NCBI GenBank assembly: GCA_038146865.1
Contig: JAYQSL010000006.1
Coordinates: 363,870-427,869, forward strand
DNA: 64,000 bases
Reading direction: 5' to 3'
Source: GCA-2709075 sp038146865
GTDB lineage: Bacteria > Pseudomonadota > Alphaproteobacteria > MPNO01 > UBA2964
Below, in pieces: positions 19,395-28,925 of this stretch. The position numbers and the translations under genes were made by a program. The stretch's first letter is position 1. Every line of letters starts with the position of its first letter. A model generated the notes under the pieces. That model did no database searches, was not told where the DNA came from, and saw nothing but the letters and a program-made list of their open reading frames with translations.

Positions 19395-19841
19395 ATGGAA
19401 ATCACAGATTTTATTGAGCCCCAAAGAATTCATATCGGTGTGAAGGCGACGAGCAAAAAACAAATTCTTGAGGTATTGGCCAGGAACAGTTCACTTGAAA
19501 CAGGCTTAGCGGAAAGAACCATTTTCGACGTTCTGATAGAACGAGAACGCCTGGGGACAACTGGAGTTGGCAGAAGAATTGCGATACCCCACGGAAGGAT
19601 TGCCCGACTAAAAGCCTTGCATGGGATCTTTTTGCAACTTGATAAACCAGTCGCATTTGATTCAATAGACGATGAACCCGTGGATTTGATATTCCTACTG
19701 TTAGCTCCGAAAGGAGCAGGTGCAGAGCATTTGAAGGCTCTGTCTAAAATATCCAGGCTATTGAGCGAAAGCGACCGTTGCGAGCGGCTCCGTAAATCAG
19801 AAACCAAAGAAAAGGTATTCGAAATCCTCAAAGAGAGGTAG
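19395..19841 (+). CDS. ptsN: PTS IIA-like nitrogen regulatory protein PtsN (EIIA-Ntr)
   Basis: This 148-residue EIIA of the fructose/mannitol fold has the phosphorylatable His66 in RIAIPHGRI. It takes part in the nitrogen PTS, where its phosphorylation state controls potassium uptake, nitrogen and stress targets. The start ATG at 19395 is preceded by AAAGAAGG. No ptsP or npr is adjacent; an HPr and an EIIA-Man homologue are encoded near 43 kb and could belong to the same chain. Confidence 0.93.
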   Translation: MEITDFIEPQRIHIGVKATSKKQILEVLARNSSLETGLAERTIFDVLIERERLGTTGVGRRIAIPHGRIARLKALHGIFLQLDKPVAFDSIDDEPVDLIFLLLAPKGAGAEHLKALSKISRLLSESDRCERLRKSETKEKVFEILKER

Positions 19842-19931
19842 AATTTGCTTCCTGGTAGCTTTCTATCCTTCCGCCCAGATCGCATTTTTACACCATGAAC
19901 AAAAAGGACGTGCGCGAAATTCTGAGGGTTT

Positions 19932-20007
<76 letters not shown>

Positions 20008-20138
20008 TTAATATAAAAACCCTTAATCAAAAAGCTATTCTAGCACAATAGCAATGGCTTGGATTCCTTCGTGAAACTCGATCTATAAGTTAAATAGTTT
20101 CAAGTACCCCCCCCGACACAGAACTAATCTAGAGAAAC

Positions 20139-20519
20139 TTAGGTCTCCTCTCCATCTTTATCACTATTTTTATCGATAGAACCTATCAGTTCATCATCCT
20201 CATCCATATCTTCTTCGAAAACATCACCGTCTTCATCGTCACCATCTAGCATTTTGATATCCTCAAGTTCTACATCATCATCGTCTAAATCCATTTCCGT
20301 TGATGAACGATTTCCGCTCTTTTGGGATCCCTTTTCTTGACCCTTTTGGATCTTATTTTTGAGGATTTCCGGTTGTCTAGATCGAGAGACACGGGATGAG
20401 GCCAACGGGTCAAATTCTTTTCCGCAACTTGGGCAAGATACAAGGGTTTTATTTAAGTCATAAAAGCGTACGCCACATCCAAGGCAGATCCGCTTTAATC
20501 CCAACTCGGGTTTGGCCAC
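20139..20519 (-). CDS. TIGR02300 / FYDLN-acid family protein
   Basis: This 126-residue protein has an N-terminal zinc-ribbon-like part with CLGCGVRFYDLNK and CPSCGKEFDP. A basic linker follows, then a C-terminal half made mostly of Asp and Glu. The cysteine pairs and the FYDLN signature define the TIGR02300 family, which occurs in alphaproteobacteria next to aroA, as here (divergent, 200 bp apart). The function is unknown; a nucleic-acid- or protein-binding role is only a guess from the zinc ribbon and acidic tail. Confidence 0.88.
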   Translation of the reverse strand: MAKPELGLKRICLGCGVRFYDLNKTLVSCPSCGKEFDPLASSRVSRSRQPEILKNKIQKGQEKGSQKSGNRSSTEMDLDDDDVELEDIKMLDGDDEDGDVFEEDMDEDDELIGSIDKNSDKDGEET

Positions 20520-20719
20520 TCTTTTTACTCCTTTTTGTTCATTTACAGTGGGGTGCAGAATTGTGCCATGCCATGAAGTGACGAAACTGTCAAAATTTTT
20601 TTCACTATAAATTTAGCGATTTTCTTTCTATATGTTAAAGACTAAAAAAGGGCCCTTTAACAGGCAGCATGGATAAAATGGTAAAGGGATCGTCGCTTGA
20701 GCGCTGAAGACTTTTTTTT

Positions 20720-22048
20720 ATGAGCAAACTCGTATCTCACCCTGTCAGACAAATAACGGGAGAAATCCAAGTCCCAGGGGATAAATCAATTTCGCATCGC
20801 GCCTTAATTATCGGCGCAGTCGCGGTTGGAGACACTATAATTTCCGGGCTTTTAGAGGGCCAGGACGTCCTAGGCACGGCGAAAGCGATGGCTGAATTAG
20901 GAGTAAAATCCACTCGTGATGATAAAGGAAATTGGCATATTCAGGGGGTGGGTATAGGAGGACTGAGTAATCCCGAGGAGGTTATTGATTTTGGAAACTC
21001 CGGGACTGGCGCAAGATTAATAACCGGGCTAGTTGCGACTCACGAGATCAGAATGCAAGTCACAGGAGATAGTTCTCTCCGCAAACGTCCGATGGGTCGG
21101 ATACTCGAACCCCTTGGCAAAATGGGCGCAGAAGTGATTTCGAAGTCGGACAAAAAGATGCCATTTACCCTACTTGGAACCACGGACCCAAAACCAATAG
21201 TTTATGAACTTCCTGTTCCGTCTGCCCAAGTAAAATCAGCAATATTACTTGCCGGTCTTAATACCCCTGGAATGACTACAGTAATCGAGAGTGAACCGAG
21301 CCGCGACCATACCGAACTTATGTTGAAAACGTTCGGAGCTGACTTGTCTGTAAAAGTCGACCGATCGGGCAAATCCAGGATAAATTTAGTTGGTCAACCA
21401 GAGTTAACCGCACAATCTATTGTGATACCTGGTGATCCATCCTCTGCAGCATTTGCTGCAGTCGCTTGCTTGATCACCCCGGACTCAAAATTAATCATTC
21501 GTGATATTGGCATCAACCCTCTTCGCACCGGACTATTTAAAACCCTTATCGAGATGGGCGCCAGGATCACCTTCACAAATTCCCGATTGCAAACGGGGGA
21601 ACCGGTAGCCGATTTGGAGATATCGTCAAGTAAACTTAGCGGTATAAATGTACCCGCTGATCGAGCCCCTTCTATGATCGACGAATATCCAATACTAGCA
21701 ATAGCGGCTGCATACGCGAGGGGGGTTACACGACTATCAGGTCTCTCGGAATTACGACTAAAGGAGAGCGACAGGCTATCAGCCATTGAAGTCGGCTTGA
21801 AAAGCTGTGGTGTAACCGCCAATGTGGAGGAAAATGACCTAATAATTGAGGGCAATGGTGATAAAATTTTGGGCGGAGGACAAATTAAAACCAACTTTGA
21901 TCACAGAATAGCGATGGCGTTTTTAGTCGCGGGCATGGGAGCCAGGAATCCTATTTCGATCGATGATGAAAGCTCCATCAGTACAAGCTTCCCAGGTTTC
22001 TCGGGATTGATGGGCGACATTGGTGCTAACATACGTCAACAGCCATGA
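20720..22048 (+). CDS. aroA: 3-phosphoshikimate 1-carboxyvinyltransferase (EPSP synthase, class II type)
   Basis: The 442-residue enzyme joins shikimate 3-phosphate and PEP in aromatic amino acid synthesis. PGDKSISHRALI holds the PEP-binding Lys22. FGNSGTGARL, RPMGRILEPLGKMGA, SAQVKSAILLAGLNTPG, DRAPSMIDEYPIL and LKESDRLSAI follow. The SAQVKSA and RPMGR patterns resemble the class II enzymes of alphaproteobacteria such as the Agrobacterium CP4 enzyme. At the position where CP4 has Ala100, this protein has Gly95. Its stop overlaps the cmk start by 4 bp. Confidence 0.95.
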   Translation: MSKLVSHPVRQITGEIQVPGDKSISHRALIIGAVAVGDTIISGLLEGQDVLGTAKAMAELGVKSTRDDKGNWHIQGVGIGGLSNPEEVIDFGNSGTGARLITGLVATHEIRMQVTGDSSLRKRPMGRILEPLGKMGAEVISKSDKKMPFTLLGTTDPKPIVYELPVPSAQVKSAILLAGLNTPGMTTVIESEPSRDHTELMLKTFGADLSVKVDRSGKSRINLVGQPELTAQSIVIPGDPSSAAFAAVACLITPDSKLIIRDIGINPLRTGLFKTLIEMGARITFTNSRLQTGEPVADLEISSSKLSGINVPADRAPSMIDEYPILAIAAAYARGVTRLSGLSELRLKESDRLSAIEVGLKSCGVTANVEENDLIIEGNGDKILGGGQIKTNFDHRIAMAFLVAGMGARNPISIDDESSISTSFPGFSGLMGDIGANIRQQP

Positions 22049-22689
22049 GAACAAAAAAATTTCGATTAATTGCGGTTGACGGACCAGCTGCGAGCGGGAA
22101 AGGAACACTCGCTAGGCGAATTGCGGATCATTATGATTTTGCCTACTTAGACACAGGTCTTCTTTACAGAGCGATAGGATATGCGGTCATTAAGGGCCCT
22201 GGCGATATAAACAACCCTACACACGCATTGAAAGCAGCAGCAGAATTAGATCCCACCGAGCTCAATAATCCTAAATTACGTTCAGAGACGGTGGGCGAAG
22301 CCGCAAGCATCATAGCGACCAGCTCAGAGGTTAGAGAAGCCTTATTGAAGTTCCAAAAATCTTTCGCGTATAATCCTCCAAATGGAAAAATGGGTTCAGT
22401 ACTAGACGGCAGAGATATTGGAACAGTCGTTTGCTCAGATGCTGACAGAAAGATATTTGTTCAAGCTGATATTTCGATCAGGGCGATACGCCGCTATAAA
22501 GAGTTGCGGTCTCGAGGCTTAAACGCTATACATGCGCGCGTTTTGCAAGAATTAAAAGATAGGGATGCGCGAGATGTTTCTCGTGAGACGTCACCCCTTA
22601 TCCCAGCAAAGGACGCGTTTATATTGGATACTACGTTTCTCGATCCTGAGCGAGTATTCACAGCGGCGCTAAAATACGTTCTTTTTTGA
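22045..22689 (+). CDS. cmk: (d)CMP kinase
   Basis: The 214-residue cytidylate kinase phosphorylates CMP and dCMP using ATP. The P-loop GPAASGKGTLARRIA is at the N terminus, YLDTGLLYRAIGYAV forms the nucleotide site, and DGRDIGTVV and a lid containing RDARD precede the C terminus. Its ATG overlaps the aroA stop (ATGA). The aroA-cmk-rpsA order is widely conserved. Confidence 0.95.
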   Translation: MRTKKFRLIAVDGPAASGKGTLARRIADHYDFAYLDTGLLYRAIGYAVIKGPGDINNPTHALKAAAELDPTELNNPKLRSETVGEAASIIATSSEVREALLKFQKSFAYNPPNGKMGSVLDGRDIGTVVCSDADRKIFVQADISIRAIRRYKELRSRGLNAIHARVLQELKDRDARDVSRETSPLIPAKDAFILDTTFLDPERVFTAALKYVLF

Positions 22690-22799
22690 ACGTTTGTTTG
22701 TTTGGTGATTTAGAGGCGACTTTACACCTATTATTTTTTTGTGGCCTGTTTAAACGAATTTGTACGGCTGATTTAAGGAAGAGATAGTTGGGAGAACAA

Positions 22800-24563
22800 A
22801 TGGCGACGGAATCTAACATCGTTGGGGTTGAAGCAGAGATAGACGAGCAGAGTTTTGCCGCAATGCTTGAAGAGACTTTCAACGAAAATGAACCCCTTGA
22901 GGGATCGGTTGTAAAAGGAACTATTATCGGTATTGAAGGGGACGTGGTCCTTGTGGACGTCGGCCTAAAATCAGAAGGCCGAATCCCCATTAGAGAATTT
23001 GGAAGGGGTGAAGAACCCCAAGAAAGTCCTATTAATATCGGTGAGATCGTCGATATTTATTTGGAGCGAATGGAAGATCGAAACGGCGAAGCTATGCTGA
23101 GCCGCGAGAAGGCGAGACGCGAAGAAGCTTGGACTGTTATGGAAAAAGCTTTTGAAAATGGTGAACGCGTGGATGGCACGATCTTTGGTCGCGTAAAAGG
23201 TGGGTTTACCGTTGATCTATCGGGAGCGGTGGCTTTCCTGCCCGGTAGCCAAGTAGATGTCCGACCGATAAAAGACGTAAACCCGCTGATGGGAGCCCTA
23301 CAAGCTTTTCAAATTCTTAAGATGGATCGCCGCAGAGGCAATATTGTTGTATCCAGGCGAGCAGTTTTAGAGGAAAGTCGAGCAGAACAACGAGCTGAAT
23401 TGCTTTCGGGTATGGAAGAAGGGCAAGTTATTGAGGGTATCGTCAAGAACCTCACAGATTATGGAGCCTTTGTAGATCTCGGCGGAGTTGACGGGTTACT
23501 CCATGTGACTGATATAGCTTGGAAAAGAGTGGTTCATCCAAGTGAAGTATTGAATGTTGGGCAGACCGTTAAAGTGCAGGTCATTCGCTTTAATTCTGAT
23601 ACACAACGGATCTCTCTCGGGATGAAACAACTTGAGGCAGACCCGTGGGACGATGCCGTATCAAAATATCCGTTAGGAATGAGATTGAGCGGAAGAGTCA
23701 GTAACATAACAGATTATGGTGCCTTCGTTGAACTGGAGCCAGGCATTGAAGGCTTAGTCCACGTCACTGAAATGAGCTGGACCAAAAAAAACGTTCATCC
23801 TGGAAAAATCATCTCAACGAGCCAAGAGGTCGAAGTTATCGTTTTGGATGTAGATATTCAAAAACGAAGGATCTCTCTAGGAATTAAACAAACACAAGAA
23901 AACCCTTGGACGGACTTTATGGCTCAACACCCAACTGGCAGCGAGATAGAAGGGGAGATAAGAAATATCACAGAATTCGGCCTCTTTATCAGCCTGCCTG
24001 GAGAAATCGATGGGATGGTACACCTAACTGATATATCCTGGGACAAGCCGGGTGAAGAGGCGATCAACGATTTCAAAAAAGGAGATATGGTTCGAGCAAA
24101 AGTGCTTGATATCGATATTGAAAAGGAGCGAGTTAGTCTTGGCATCAAACAGCTAAACTCAGATCCATTTGAATCTGCTGCGGGTGACTTAAAAAAAGGG
24201 GACACCGTTACATGCACGGTGACTGGCATCACAGATGGCGGGCTAGAAGTCAGCTTAGCAGGGGGAGTGCCTGGATTTATTCGCAGGTCAGATCTATCGA
24301 GAGAACGCAGCGAACAACGGGGAGATCGATTTGCTGAAGGTGATCGCGTCGATGCGCTAATTACATCGATTGATAAACGCGACCGTAAAGTTAACCTGTC
24401 AATAAAACAACACGAGATACAGGAAGAACGAAAAGCGATGGCGGATTACGGATCATCCGACTCAGGGGCCAGCCTAGGAGATATTCTAGGAGCAGCAATC
24501 CGTAAAGCAGAGGTTGATACAGAGCAAGAGGGTAACGAGGAACCTAAAAATTCAGAAAAATAA
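22800..24563 (+). CDS. rpsA: 30S ribosomal protein S1
   Basis: This 587-residue protein has six S1 RNA-binding domains, recognisable by repeated DYGAFVDLGGVDGLLHVTD-like cores (for example NITDYGAFVELEPGIEGLVH and NITEFGLFISLPGEIDGMVH). It binds mRNA on the small ribosomal subunit. The ATG at 22800 follows a GGGAGAAC ribosome-binding site; a TTG four codons upstream is less likely. About 110 bp separate it from cmk, room for its own promoter. Confidence 0.97.
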   Translation: MATESNIVGVEAEIDEQSFAAMLEETFNENEPLEGSVVKGTIIGIEGDVVLVDVGLKSEGRIPIREFGRGEEPQESPINIGEIVDIYLERMEDRNGEAMLSREKARREEAWTVMEKAFENGERVDGTIFGRVKGGFTVDLSGAVAFLPGSQVDVRPIKDVNPLMGALQAFQILKMDRRRGNIVVSRRAVLEESRAEQRAELLSGMEEGQVIEGIVKNLTDYGAFVDLGGVDGLLHVTDIAWKRVVHPSEVLNVGQTVKVQVIRFNSDTQRISLGMKQLEADPWDDAVSKYPLGMRLSGRVSNITDYGAFVELEPGIEGLVHVTEMSWTKKNVHPGKIISTSQEVEVIVLDVDIQKRRISLGIKQTQENPWTDFMAQHPTGSEIEGEIRNITEFGLFISLPGEIDGMVHLTDISWDKPGEEAINDFKKGDMVRAKVLDIDIEKERVSLGIKQLNSDPFESAAGDLKKGDTVTCTVTGITDGGLEVSLAGGVPGFIRRSDLSRERSEQRGDRFAEGDRVDALITSIDKRDRKVNLSIKQHEIQEERKAMADYGSSDSGASLGDILGAAIRKAEVDTEQEGNEEPKNSEK

Positions 24564-24613
24564 TCTGAACAAAAGCAATCAATTGTTCCCCTGGGGGGCT
24601 TTAAGTCATCGTG

Positions 24614-25525
24614 ATGCTAGATGCGGATTATCTTTTAGAGAGGAGGGCCTTAAAGAGGCGGTTAACTTTTTGGCGCCTCCTGGTGATTTTAATAGCCTTT
24701 GGGTTCACGACCTTCATTTTCTGGAAATACAACGAAGCCGGATTGGGAAAGAGTCACCTAGCTTCTATCCAATTAAATGGATTGATATATCACGACAAAG
24801 AAAAAGTTCTGGCGATAGAGAAAGCGAGAAATGATCCATCTGTCCTAGCCCTTCTAGTCGAAATAAACTCACCCGGAGGCACAGTAGTTGGTGGGGAAAC
24901 TCTTTACGAGTCTATCCGCTACTTTGCTGACAAAAAGCCAGCAGTTGCTATCATGGGTGATCTAGCCACGTCAGCGGGTTATATGACTGCAATAGCCGCG
25001 GACAAAATTTACGCGCAAAAAGCGACAATAACCGGCTCCATAGGTGTTTTATTCCAGACTGCAGAAGTTACTGAATTATTGGCTAAAATTGGCATAAACG
25101 TGGAAACCGTAAAAAGTAGTCCTCTCAAAGGTTCACCCAACCTTTTGGAAAAGGTGACACCTGCGGCGAGAACTTCTACAAAATTAATTGTTAACGACAT
25201 TTCAGACATGTTTATCCGAATGGTGGCCGAACGTCGGGGTATTTCAATCGACCAAGCTAGGGCTCTATCAGATGGCAGGGTTTATACCGGACAGATGGCA
25301 CTAAAGCAGGGATTAATAGATGCAATCGGTGGTCGAAGAGAAGCGATAAACTGGCTTGAAATTGAGAGAAATATTCCAAATGACTTACCAATCATTCCCT
25401 TGCGGAGCAAAAAGTCCGAGAGTAAATGGTTAGAGCGGCTCCAGGGTCTATCACAAAAGATCTTTTTTTCGGAAAGGTCCAAGCTTGACGGTCTGCTCTC
25501 AATCTGGCAGCCTTTCAAAAATTAG
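24614..25525 (+). CDS. sppA: signal peptide peptidase SppA, short form
   Basis: The 303-residue S49 family serine protease is anchored by an N-terminal membrane helix (about residues 17-37). The Ser/Lys dyad is visible as Ser120 in GDLATSAGYMTA and Lys172 in KSSPLKGSPN. NSPGGTVVGGE is the oxyanion-hole region. It degrades signal peptides left in the membrane. A GTG one codon before the chosen ATG is an alternative start. It lies between rpsA and ihfB, as in many proteobacteria. Confidence 0.92.
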   Translation: MLDADYLLERRALKRRLTFWRLLVILIAFGFTTFIFWKYNEAGLGKSHLASIQLNGLIYHDKEKVLAIEKARNDPSVLALLVEINSPGGTVVGGETLYESIRYFADKKPAVAIMGDLATSAGYMTAIAADKIYAQKATITGSIGVLFQTAEVTELLAKIGINVETVKSSPLKGSPNLLEKVTPAARTSTKLIVNDISDMFIRMVAERRGISIDQARALSDGRVYTGQMALKQGLIDAIGGRREAINWLEIERNIPNDLPIIPLRSKKSESKWLERLQGLSQKIFFSERSKLDGLLSIWQPFKN

Positions 25526-25579
25526 TGTGGCGTTGCACTCTAACTTATTGAATTATAGTCTATTTCTGGATTGGGCAGG

Positions 25580-25870
25580 ATGACCAAAACTGAACTTATA
25601 GCCCGCCTTTCGGCAAAAAACCCACAACTTTACCATCGTGACATTGAAAGAATAGTTTCTACCATATTTGAAGAAATTTCCGAAGCGCTCGCTCATGGCC
25701 GAAGGGTTGAACTTCGCGGCTTTGGGGCGTTCTCGGCTAAGACAAGAGGCCCGCGGATCGGGCGCAACCCAAAGACTGGGAAAGTTGTTGATGTTGCTGA
25801 AAAACGTTTGCCTTTTTTTAAGGTAGGGAAAACTCTAAAGGCACGGCTAAATAGTCCTCCAAACAGCTGA
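25580..25870 (+). CDS. ihfB: integration host factor subunit beta
   Basis: The 96-residue DNA-bending protein has MTKTELIARLSAKNPQL at the N terminus and the HU/IHF beta-arm signature GFGAFSAKTRGPRIGRNPKTG. It forms a heterodimer with IHF-alpha and bends DNA in recombination, replication and sigma-54 transcription. The ATG at 25580 matches family starts; a TTG three codons upstream is unlikely. Confidence 0.95.
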   Translation: MTKTELIARLSAKNPQLYHRDIERIVSTIFEEISEALAHGRRVELRGFGAFSAKTRGPRIGRNPKTGKVVDVAEKRLPFFKVGKTLKARLNSPPNS

Positions 25871-25903
25871 AGCTATATATCCCCTCAGAGAGATATTGTA
25901 TCT

Positions 25904-26176
25904 GTGAAACCCCTCAGAAACTTGCTCATTGCACTTCTAATTTTGATTGCTATTTCGTTCTCTGTGGTAAATCGCAGTGAGGTCACAATCGAATTATGGC
26001 CGTTACCGTTAACCCTCTCTGGTGCACTCGGATTCGTTATTTTAGCAGCTATCTCGTTTGGAATCCTGATTGGGATTTTCTGCGCTTTAATAAGTAAACC
26101 AATTAAAAAAAAGCAAAGAATCGTTCTTCCCAAGAGGGAAAAGGATCTCCAGGGAATTAAGTCAAAGATTCCTTGA
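25904..26176 (+). CDS. LapA-domain (DUF1049) inner-membrane protein
   Basis: This 90-residue protein has two membrane helices (about residues 5-22 and 44-66). The connecting VVNRSEVTIELWPLPLTLSG loop is typical of the LapA/DUF1049 family. A basic cytoplasmic tail follows. Homologues next to ihfB or lapB take part in LPS-biogenesis control in E. coli; here no lapB follows. The start is a GTG, 33 bp after ihfB. Confidence 0.8.
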   Translation: MKPLRNLLIALLILIAISFSVVNRSEVTIELWPLPLTLSGALGFVILAAISFGILIGIFCALISKPIKKKQRIVLPKREKDLQGIKSKIP

Positions 26177-26280
26177 ATTCAAAATCTTCAAGCCAGGCTA
26201 AAAACGCGCACGCTATTGCGCAACGCTTCCCTCCCTGCTATGCGGGTTTAATCTATTTTACAATATAATGGAGCAGCATT

Positions 26281-26982
26281 ATGGATCCGCACAAGCGTAT
26301 CTTTTGTGCATTGGATACTGCCGACCTAACTGAAGCGAGAGAAATGGCCATGGCACTAAAGGGCACTGTGGGTGGTTTCAAGCTTGGAAAGGAATTCTTC
26401 ACTGCCAATGGCCCACAGGGAATTGCGGCAATTGAAAAAATTGGACTGCCAATTTTCCTTGATTTAAAATTTCACGATATCCCCAATACAGTTGCAGGAG
26501 CGGTGAGATCAGCAGCACTGACAAACTGTTTAATGACAACAATTCACGCCTCCGGGGGTTCGGAGATGATAGCAGCCGCGATAAAGGGAACTAGTTTTGG
26601 AAAACCAAAGGTCCTCGCGGTGACGGTATTGACAAGCCTTAATTCAAATAATTTAGCGGAAATTGGTGTTTCAAATTCAGTCAACGAGCAAGTTTTAATG
26701 CTCTCAAAATTAGCCCTCAAACATGGAGCTGACGGTATTGTAGCCTCTCCGAATGAGATCAGGATGCTTCGACAGGAACTTGGCAGAGATTTCATTATTA
26801 TGGTCCCCGGCATCAGGCCGGACTGGGCAAAACAAAATGATCAGAAACGAACCATGTCCCCCGCCGATGCGATAAAAGCTGGCGCAGATTACCTCGTGAT
26901 TGGACGGCCAATCACAACGGCCTCAAACCCCCCGGAAGCCGCGGAACGTATCGCCCACGAAATTGAACATTATGCAATTTAA
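26281..26982 (+). CDS. pyrF: orotidine 5'-phosphate decarboxylase
   Basis: The 233-residue TIM-barrel enzyme converts OMP to UMP. The catalytic signature IFLDLKFHDIPNTV contains the Asp-x-Lys-x-x-Asp array, and the C-terminal phosphate-binding strand reads PGIRPDW. It overlaps trpF by 11 bp, so pyrimidine and tryptophan genes share a transcript. Confidence 0.96.
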   Translation: MDPHKRIFCALDTADLTEAREMAMALKGTVGGFKLGKEFFTANGPQGIAAIEKIGLPIFLDLKFHDIPNTVAGAVRSAALTNCLMTTIHASGGSEMIAAAIKGTSFGKPKVLAVTVLTSLNSNNLAEIGVSNSVNEQVLMLSKLALKHGADGIVASPNEIRMLRQELGRDFIIMVPGIRPDWAKQNDQKRTMSPADAIKAGADYLVIGRPITTASNPPEAAERIAHEIEHYAI

Positions 26983-27637
26983 AACTGAAATAAAGACAAA
27001 AATCTGCGGCATAAGCTCGATGGAATCCCTTGAAGCAGCAATCGTTGGTGGAGCTGCAGCAGTGGGTTTTGTTTTTTTTCCAGCTTCTCCCCGCTTTGTT
27101 AATATAAAGGCTGCCTCCAAGCTAATCGCAGAGGTTCCAAAGAATGTTTTACGGGTGGGTCTAATCGTGAATATGGGAGATCGAGATCTAATAGAAATTG
27201 TCGATAATTTAACTCTTGATATGTTGCAACTTCACGGAGATGAAACTCCAAAACGAGCCTTAGAGATAAAAGAACGCGCTGATTTACCTATCATAAAAGC
27301 CATCAGGGTAGCCGCACCAAGTGACATTTCAAGGGCGGACCCTTACAAAAGTCTAGTGGAAAACATTCTTTTTGACGCTATGCCCCCAAAAGACATGAAA
27401 CAAGCTTTGCCGGGTGGGAACGCAGTATCTTTTAATTGGAATTGGCTCGGAGATAAGAAGCTCCCCTATCCTTGGATGCTTTCTGGCGGACTAAACGCAA
27501 AAAACGTTGAAACAGCGGTCAAAACTAGCGGCGCCTCGTTTGTGGACGTCTCTTCGGGTGTGGAAAAGCGCCCGGGATCTAAAGATCCCGTGATGATCAA
27601 AGAGTTTCTCGACGTGACCAGCAAAATTGAGAAATAA
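26972..27637 (+). CDS. trpF: phosphoribosylanthranilate isomerase
   Basis: The 221-residue TIM barrel catalyses the Amadori rearrangement in tryptophan synthesis. KTKICGISSMESLEAA carries the catalytic Cys, LQLHGDE the conserved barrel strand and LSGGLNAKNV the phosphate site, with DVSSGVE near the end holding the catalytic Asp. The ATG at 26972 lies inside the end of pyrF. trpB follows after 76 bp. Confidence 0.95.
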   Translation: MQFKTEIKTKICGISSMESLEAAIVGGAAAVGFVFFPASPRFVNIKAASKLIAEVPKNVLRVGLIVNMGDRDLIEIVDNLTLDMLQLHGDETPKRALEIKERADLPIIKAIRVAAPSDISRADPYKSLVENILFDAMPPKDMKQALPGGNAVSFNWNWLGDKKLPYPWMLSGGLNAKNVETAVKTSGASFVDVSSGVEKRPGSKDPVMIKEFLDVTSKIEK

Positions 27638-27713
27638 AAAATAGCACCTGTAGAAGACACCCAGGCTGTCTGGTAGTGTATCTACTCAAACTAAAAAAGA
27701 CCAAACAAAGAAA

Positions 27714-28925
27714 ATGGATACCCTTAATAGTTACAAGAATTTTCCAAACCCTGACGGCCATTTTGGAATTTATGGTGGTCGTTTTGTCGCAGAAACACTT
27801 ATGCCTCTGATTTTAGAGGTGGAAAAATCATACGCAGAAGCAAAGTGCGACCCTGGGTTTTGCAGCCAACTTGATTATTACCTAAACTATTATGTTGGGC
27901 GGCCGAGCCCCCTTTATTTTGCGGAGAGGCTGACCGAAGACCTCGGGGGTGCGAAAATTTATTTGAAGCGTGATGAACTAAATCACACCGGTGCCCATAA
28001 AATCAACAACACAATTGGACAAATTCTTTTAGCCCGCCGCATGGGTAAGACACGCATTATCGCAGAAACAGGAGCAGGGCAGCACGGTGTAGCTACAGCA
28101 ACTGTTTGTGCGAGGTTTGACCTCCCTTGCGTTATTTACATGGGCGAAACCGATATAGCTCGCCAGGCACCGAACGTATTCCGTATGAAGTTACTTGGTG
28201 CGGAAATTATTCCCGTTAAGTCGGGCTCGGGAACCCTAAAGGACGCAATGAACGAGGCGCTAAGGGATTGGGTCACGAATGTAGAGGATACGTTCTATAT
28301 TATCGGCACAGTCGCAGGGCCTCACCCGTTTCCTGCAATGGTTAGAGATTTTCAATCAGTTATCGGCCGCGAGGTCCGGGCACAAATTCTCGAAGCTGAA
28401 GGGAGGCTCCCTGACTCTTTAGTGGCATGCATCGGTGGTGGATCAAACGCCATGGGTTTATTCTATGAATTTCTTGATGAAAATTCGGTTCAAATAAATG
28501 CGGTAGAAGCTGCTGGCAAGGGCCTTAATACGGGCAATCACGCCGCGAGTCTCTCAGCAGGAACACCGGGAGTGCTTCATGGAAATCTTACCTATCTTCT
28601 TCAAACCAATGACGGCCAAATAAAAGAGGCACACTCGATTTCTGCTGGCTTAGATTACCCCGGAATAGGGCCAGAACATGCATGGCTGAGAGATATGGGT
28701 CGCGTAAATTACGTGTCCGCGACAGACGAACAAGCACTCGACGCCTTCCAATGGTGCAGCAAATTAGAAGGTATTATCCCAGCGCTCGAGCCTGCCCATG
28801 CTCTCGCTTATGTCAGAGACGTTGCGCCTGACTTACCCTCAGATCATATTCTCGTAATGAATATGTGTGGACGTGGCGACAAAGATATATTTTCTGTCGC
28901 AGAACACTTAGGGATAAGTTTGTGA
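27714..28925 (+). CDS. trpB: tryptophan synthase beta chain
   Basis: The 403-residue PLP enzyme condenses indole with serine. The PLP lysine is in HKINNTIGQ, AETGAGQHGVATA is the catalytic loop, and CIGGGSNAMG binds the cofactor phosphate. The GRGDKD motif is near the C terminus. Its TGA overlaps the GTG start of trpA, which keeps the subunits in step. Confidence 0.97.
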   Translation: MDTLNSYKNFPNPDGHFGIYGGRFVAETLMPLILEVEKSYAEAKCDPGFCSQLDYYLNYYVGRPSPLYFAERLTEDLGGAKIYLKRDELNHTGAHKINNTIGQILLARRMGKTRIIAETGAGQHGVATATVCARFDLPCVIYMGETDIARQAPNVFRMKLLGAEIIPVKSGSGTLKDAMNEALRDWVTNVEDTFYIIGTVAGPHPFPAMVRDFQSVIGREVRAQILEAEGRLPDSLVACIGGGSNAMGLFYEFLDENSVQINAVEAAGKGLNTGNHAASLSAGTPGVLHGNLTYLLQTNDGQIKEAHSISAGLDYPGIGPEHAWLRDMGRVNYVSATDEQALDAFQWCSKLEGIIPALEPAHALAYVRDVAPDLPSDHILVMNMCGRGDKDIFSVAEHLGISL

